Positions 4,005 to 5,833 of a DNA stretch of 5,833 bases are shown here, one piece after another. Every line of letters begins with the position of its first letter. Within the stretch, counting starts at the first letter, position 1. Below the pieces are notes generated by a model. The model was not told where the DNA came from, made no database searches, and worked only from the letters and a program-made list of their open reading frames with translations. The DNA lies in contig JAITNE010000066.1 in assembly GCA_031290635.1 (NCBI GenBank), positions 1-5,833 of the forward strand. Direction: 5' to 3'. Both the position numbers and the translations under genes were made by a program. Origin of the DNA: Tannerella sp. (lineage in GTDB: Bacteria > Bacteroidota > Bacteroidia > Bacteroidales > Tannerellaceae).

Positions 4005-5833
4005 TTCTTTCTTCTTTTTCTTATCATGAGAGATAATGCTACAAATGAGACGATTACGACAATTGCTACAATCAGTCCGTTAAGCGCAGTTTCCGATTTT
4101 GATTGTGCCTTGCCTACTTCTTCCTTTTTGAGGACGAGGCTTTTGGAATTATCGTCTGAGGTAGCAGCAACAGAGGCCGTCTGCATCTTTTTCAATTGAA
4201 TGCGATAGGCGTCTGCCTGCTGATTATTAACGTTTTGCGTGATAAAATCCTGCAACTTGACATTGCTGCCCGCAAAACCTGACGCAGCAGAGCCAAACTC
4301 GCGCACTAAATCGGTATGCAGAACAGCAAGGTCGGACAATTGCTGCTTAGTTGCACGCCACATCCCTTTGCGGGCTGTTTCGAGCATCACGGCTGTGATT
4401 TCCTGTAAAGCCTGAGGATTCTCGCGACGGAAAAACGCATCCGTTCCCAATTTGTATTCATCTTTGACATAAACATCGTAGAATTTATCCCACATTTCAT
4501 TGTCTATTGCCTTGGGTTTCATCACGTTCCATCCGTAGGTGTTAGTAACCACTTCGGTGATTTGAGCGGCGCTCGAAGCGTTGCCCTGCATCACTTCGCG
4601 GATATAGGCGGGATTGAAAACCGTTGAGCGGGCTTCGACGCCGATAGCCTCCTTGATTTCCTGCATACGCACATTGTTGCGGTTGCGATAGTCGGCGAAA
4701 TAGGCTTCGGGGTCTTGACCTGTAACGTTGCGGACGGCAAGATTCATGCCACCCATAAACTCATAGATATGGTCGAGGCTCAGCGCTCCCCAAGTGTTGC
4801 TTTGGCGAGGCTGGACGACCACATCGGTGTTGTGCAGAACGGCTCGCAGCAAGCCTTCGCGAAACTGTCCCCACTCCTTTTCACTGCCATAAACTGCGCC
4901 CATATTGTTGATATAAGTATCGGCTATTTCCTGCTCGTTTTCCCATCGGTCGCCGCTCGTTACCATGTTTTGGATACCTGTTCCGTACATGCCGTTGACG
5001 CCCCCAAAGATGCGTTGTGAAGAGAGTTGTCGGGCTTCTACCGGAGGCGCTCCCTGCTCGACCAGAAGTCGCTCTGTTTCGAGAACGCTTGCCGCAACAA
5101 GATTTTCAAAGCCATCGTCTTTTGCTGCCGCTGCCATTTCTACCGCACGACTGATAAGAGAGAGGCGCGACGCAGCCAAATCGCGGAACTGACCTGATGT
5201 TTGGATAACTACATCAATACGCGGACGAGCAAGACGCTCGGCAGGGATTAATTGCAGATCGGACACACGACCATAAGTATCTCTAACAGGCTCAACACCA
5301 AGCATATACAGAGCTTGAGCAATAGTCGCCCCTTCGCTTTCGATAAACTCGCTGCTCCAAAATGTATAACTGACTTTTCGGGGATAATCGCCCTTCGTTT
5401 TGCGATACTGTTCGAGCGTAGCATTTACTAAGGCAACTCCCTTTTCCCATGCTACTTCCGAAGGTGTTGCCTCGGCGTTGATAGAATACAGATTTCGACC
5501 GGTTGGGACGGCGGTAGGATTGGCTACGGCGTCGCCTCCTGATGATGGTGCAACGTAGCCGCCGGACAGAGCGTTCGCCAGCGAGCTAAACTCTTGTTCA
5601 GGACTCTCTTCAAGGGCTTTTTTGTAGGCTGTAATATTGCGGATAGTGCGCTCAATTTCTACTATTGCCCTTGCTTTGGCTTTCTGCTCGGCTGTATAAG
5701 TCGGCGGCGGAATTGATACAGGCTTGGTTTCTGCTTCTTTTTTGGTTTCTTCAGGTCGTTGACCGCTTTTGGGTATCCACGATGGATGGCCGCCGGAAGA
5801 TGGTTTGGATGCAGTTTGCTTGTCGCCCGAAGC
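4001..5833 (-). CDS. hmuS: CobN-type chelatase large subunit with C-terminal membrane anchor (HmuS), N-terminus outside window
   Basis: The frame is open to the window edge; 610 C-terminal residues are visible of an expected 1,250-1,450. Residue numbers count from the edge. Residues 1-46 are a Pro/Lys/Ser/Glu-rich low-complexity linker. The CobN/Mg-chelatase core follows: GGYVAPSSGGD (91-101) and PTGRN (110-114), AWEKG (128-132), FWSSEFIESEGATIAQALYMLG (158-179), RPRIDV (203-208) with TSGQFRD (212-218), RIFG (274-277), DHIYEFMGGM (354-363) and EARSTVFNP (400-408). A spacer of about 90 residues leads to one transmembrane helix (584-604) and the tail RKRRKK. CobN inserts Co2+ into hydrogenobyrinate diamide with CobS/CobT. 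HmuS proteins of Bacteroidota are CobN relatives linked to haem iron removal and work with HmuT/U/V; no CobS/CobT genes are seen here. Cobalt chelation or another metal-tetrapyrrole cannot be excluded. The ATG at 5305 is internal and lies inside the conserved core, so it is not the start. Confidence 0.9.
   Translation of the reverse strand, partial: ASGDKQTASKPSSGGHPSWIPKSGQRPEETKKEAETKPVSIPPPTYTAEQKAKARAIVEIERTIRNITAYKKALEESPEQEFSSLANALSGGYVAPSSGGDAVANPTAVPTGRNLYSINAEATPSEVAWEKGVALVNATLEQYRKTKGDYPRKVSYTFWSSEFIESEGATIAQALYMLGVEPVRDTYGRVSDLQLIPAERLARPRIDVVIQTSGQFRDLAASRLSLISRAVEMAAAAKDDGFENLVAASVLETERLLVEQGAPPVEARQLSSQRIFGGVNGMYGTGIQNMVTSGDRWENEQEIADTYINNMGAVYGSEKEWGQFREGLLRAVLHNTDVVVQPRQSNTWGALSLDHIYEFMGGMNLAVRNVTGQDPEAYFADYRNRNNVRMQEIKEAIGVEARSTVFNPAYIREVMQGNASSAAQITEVVTNTYGWNVMKPKAIDNEMWDKFYDVYVKDEYKLGTDAFFRRENPQALQEITAVMLETARKGMWRATKQQLSDLAVLHTDLVREFGSAASGFAGSNVKLQDFITQNVNNQQADAYRIQLKKMQTASVAATSDDNSKSLVLKKEEVGKAQSKSETALNGLIVAIVVIVSFVALSLMIRKRRKK
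5696..5833 (-). other. Low-complexity Pro/Lys/Ser/Glu-rich linker inside hmuS
   Basis: Visible residues 1-46 hold few hydrophobic residues and many K, P, S, E, T and G (SKPSSGGHPSW, RPEETKKEAETKP, IPPPTY). They are followed by an Ala/Lys/Glu-rich probable helix (47-80) before the GGYVAP block. The segment is likely a disordered hinge or lineage-specific insert. Its start is outside the window. Confidence 0.6.

Larger units (their letters stand above)
2412..5833 (-). other. Haem/tetrapyrrole operon hmuS-hmuT-hmuU-hmuV (5' part outside window)
   Basis: Four genes on one strand overlap at each junction: hmuS/hmuT share 4001-4004 (GTGA), hmuT/hmuU share 3318-3334, and hmuU/hmuV share 2741-2744 (ATGA). 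This implies one transcript and translational coupling. The gene set, a CobN-like protein, a polytopic membrane protein, an ExbB-like protein and DUF2149, matches the downstream half of hmuYRSTUV of P. gingivalis. The promoter and any hmuY/hmuR genes would lie beyond 5833. Confidence 0.85.

Noticed and set aside
5303..5305. ATG at 5305 as the start of the CobN-like gene
   Set aside because: The same frame is open to 5833 and encodes conserved CobN blocks upstream (PTGRN, FWSSEFIESEG), so this Met is internal.

Overview
The window looks like chromosomal DNA from a Bacteroidota organism, probably of the order Bacteroidales. Four things point there: the class I fumarase is of the Bacteroides/Porphyromonas type, the RNA-binding protein has a single RRM and a glycine-arginine tail, a near-perfect Bacteroidota -7 promoter element (TATCTTTG) is present, and the starts lack Shine-Dalgarno motifs and are preceded by A/T-rich leaders. 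The genus cannot be fixed from this sequence.

Layout. The + strand carries one gene, an oxygen-sensitive [4Fe-4S] class I fumarase (1-1578), which is cut at its 5' end by the window edge. It converges on a - strand gene for a small RRM protein with an RGG-like tail (1714-2082). That gene has its own terminator hairpin (1657-1693), its own promoter (2207-2236) and a leader of about 115-120 nt. The gap between the convergent genes also holds a 23-bp tandem repeat. Further right, 2412-5833 is one tightly packed - strand operon, read from high to low coordinates: a CobN-type chelatase large subunit with a C-terminal membrane anchor (hmuS, partial), a seven-helix membrane protein (hmuT), a MotA/TolQ/ExbB-family protein (hmuU) and a DUF2149 protein (hmuV). 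All three junctions overlap, by 4, 17 and 4 bp, and hmuT starts with GTG.

How the genes may work together. Gene order and protein types match the hmuS-T-U-V part of the Porphyromonas gingivalis hmuYRSTUV haem locus and related Bacteroides operons, where HmuS is a CobN-like enzyme linked to anaerobic removal of iron from haem. The HmuU/HmuV pair looks like ExbB/ExbD: HmuU keeps two pore threonines and HmuV has an Asp at the start of its only helix. This suggests that proton-motive force drives a membrane-anchored, possibly periplasm-facing, tetrapyrrole (de)chelatase. These T/U/V names are unrelated to the HmuTUV haem ABC transporter of enteric bacteria. The outer-membrane receptor genes hmuY/hmuR would lie beyond the right edge and are not seen.
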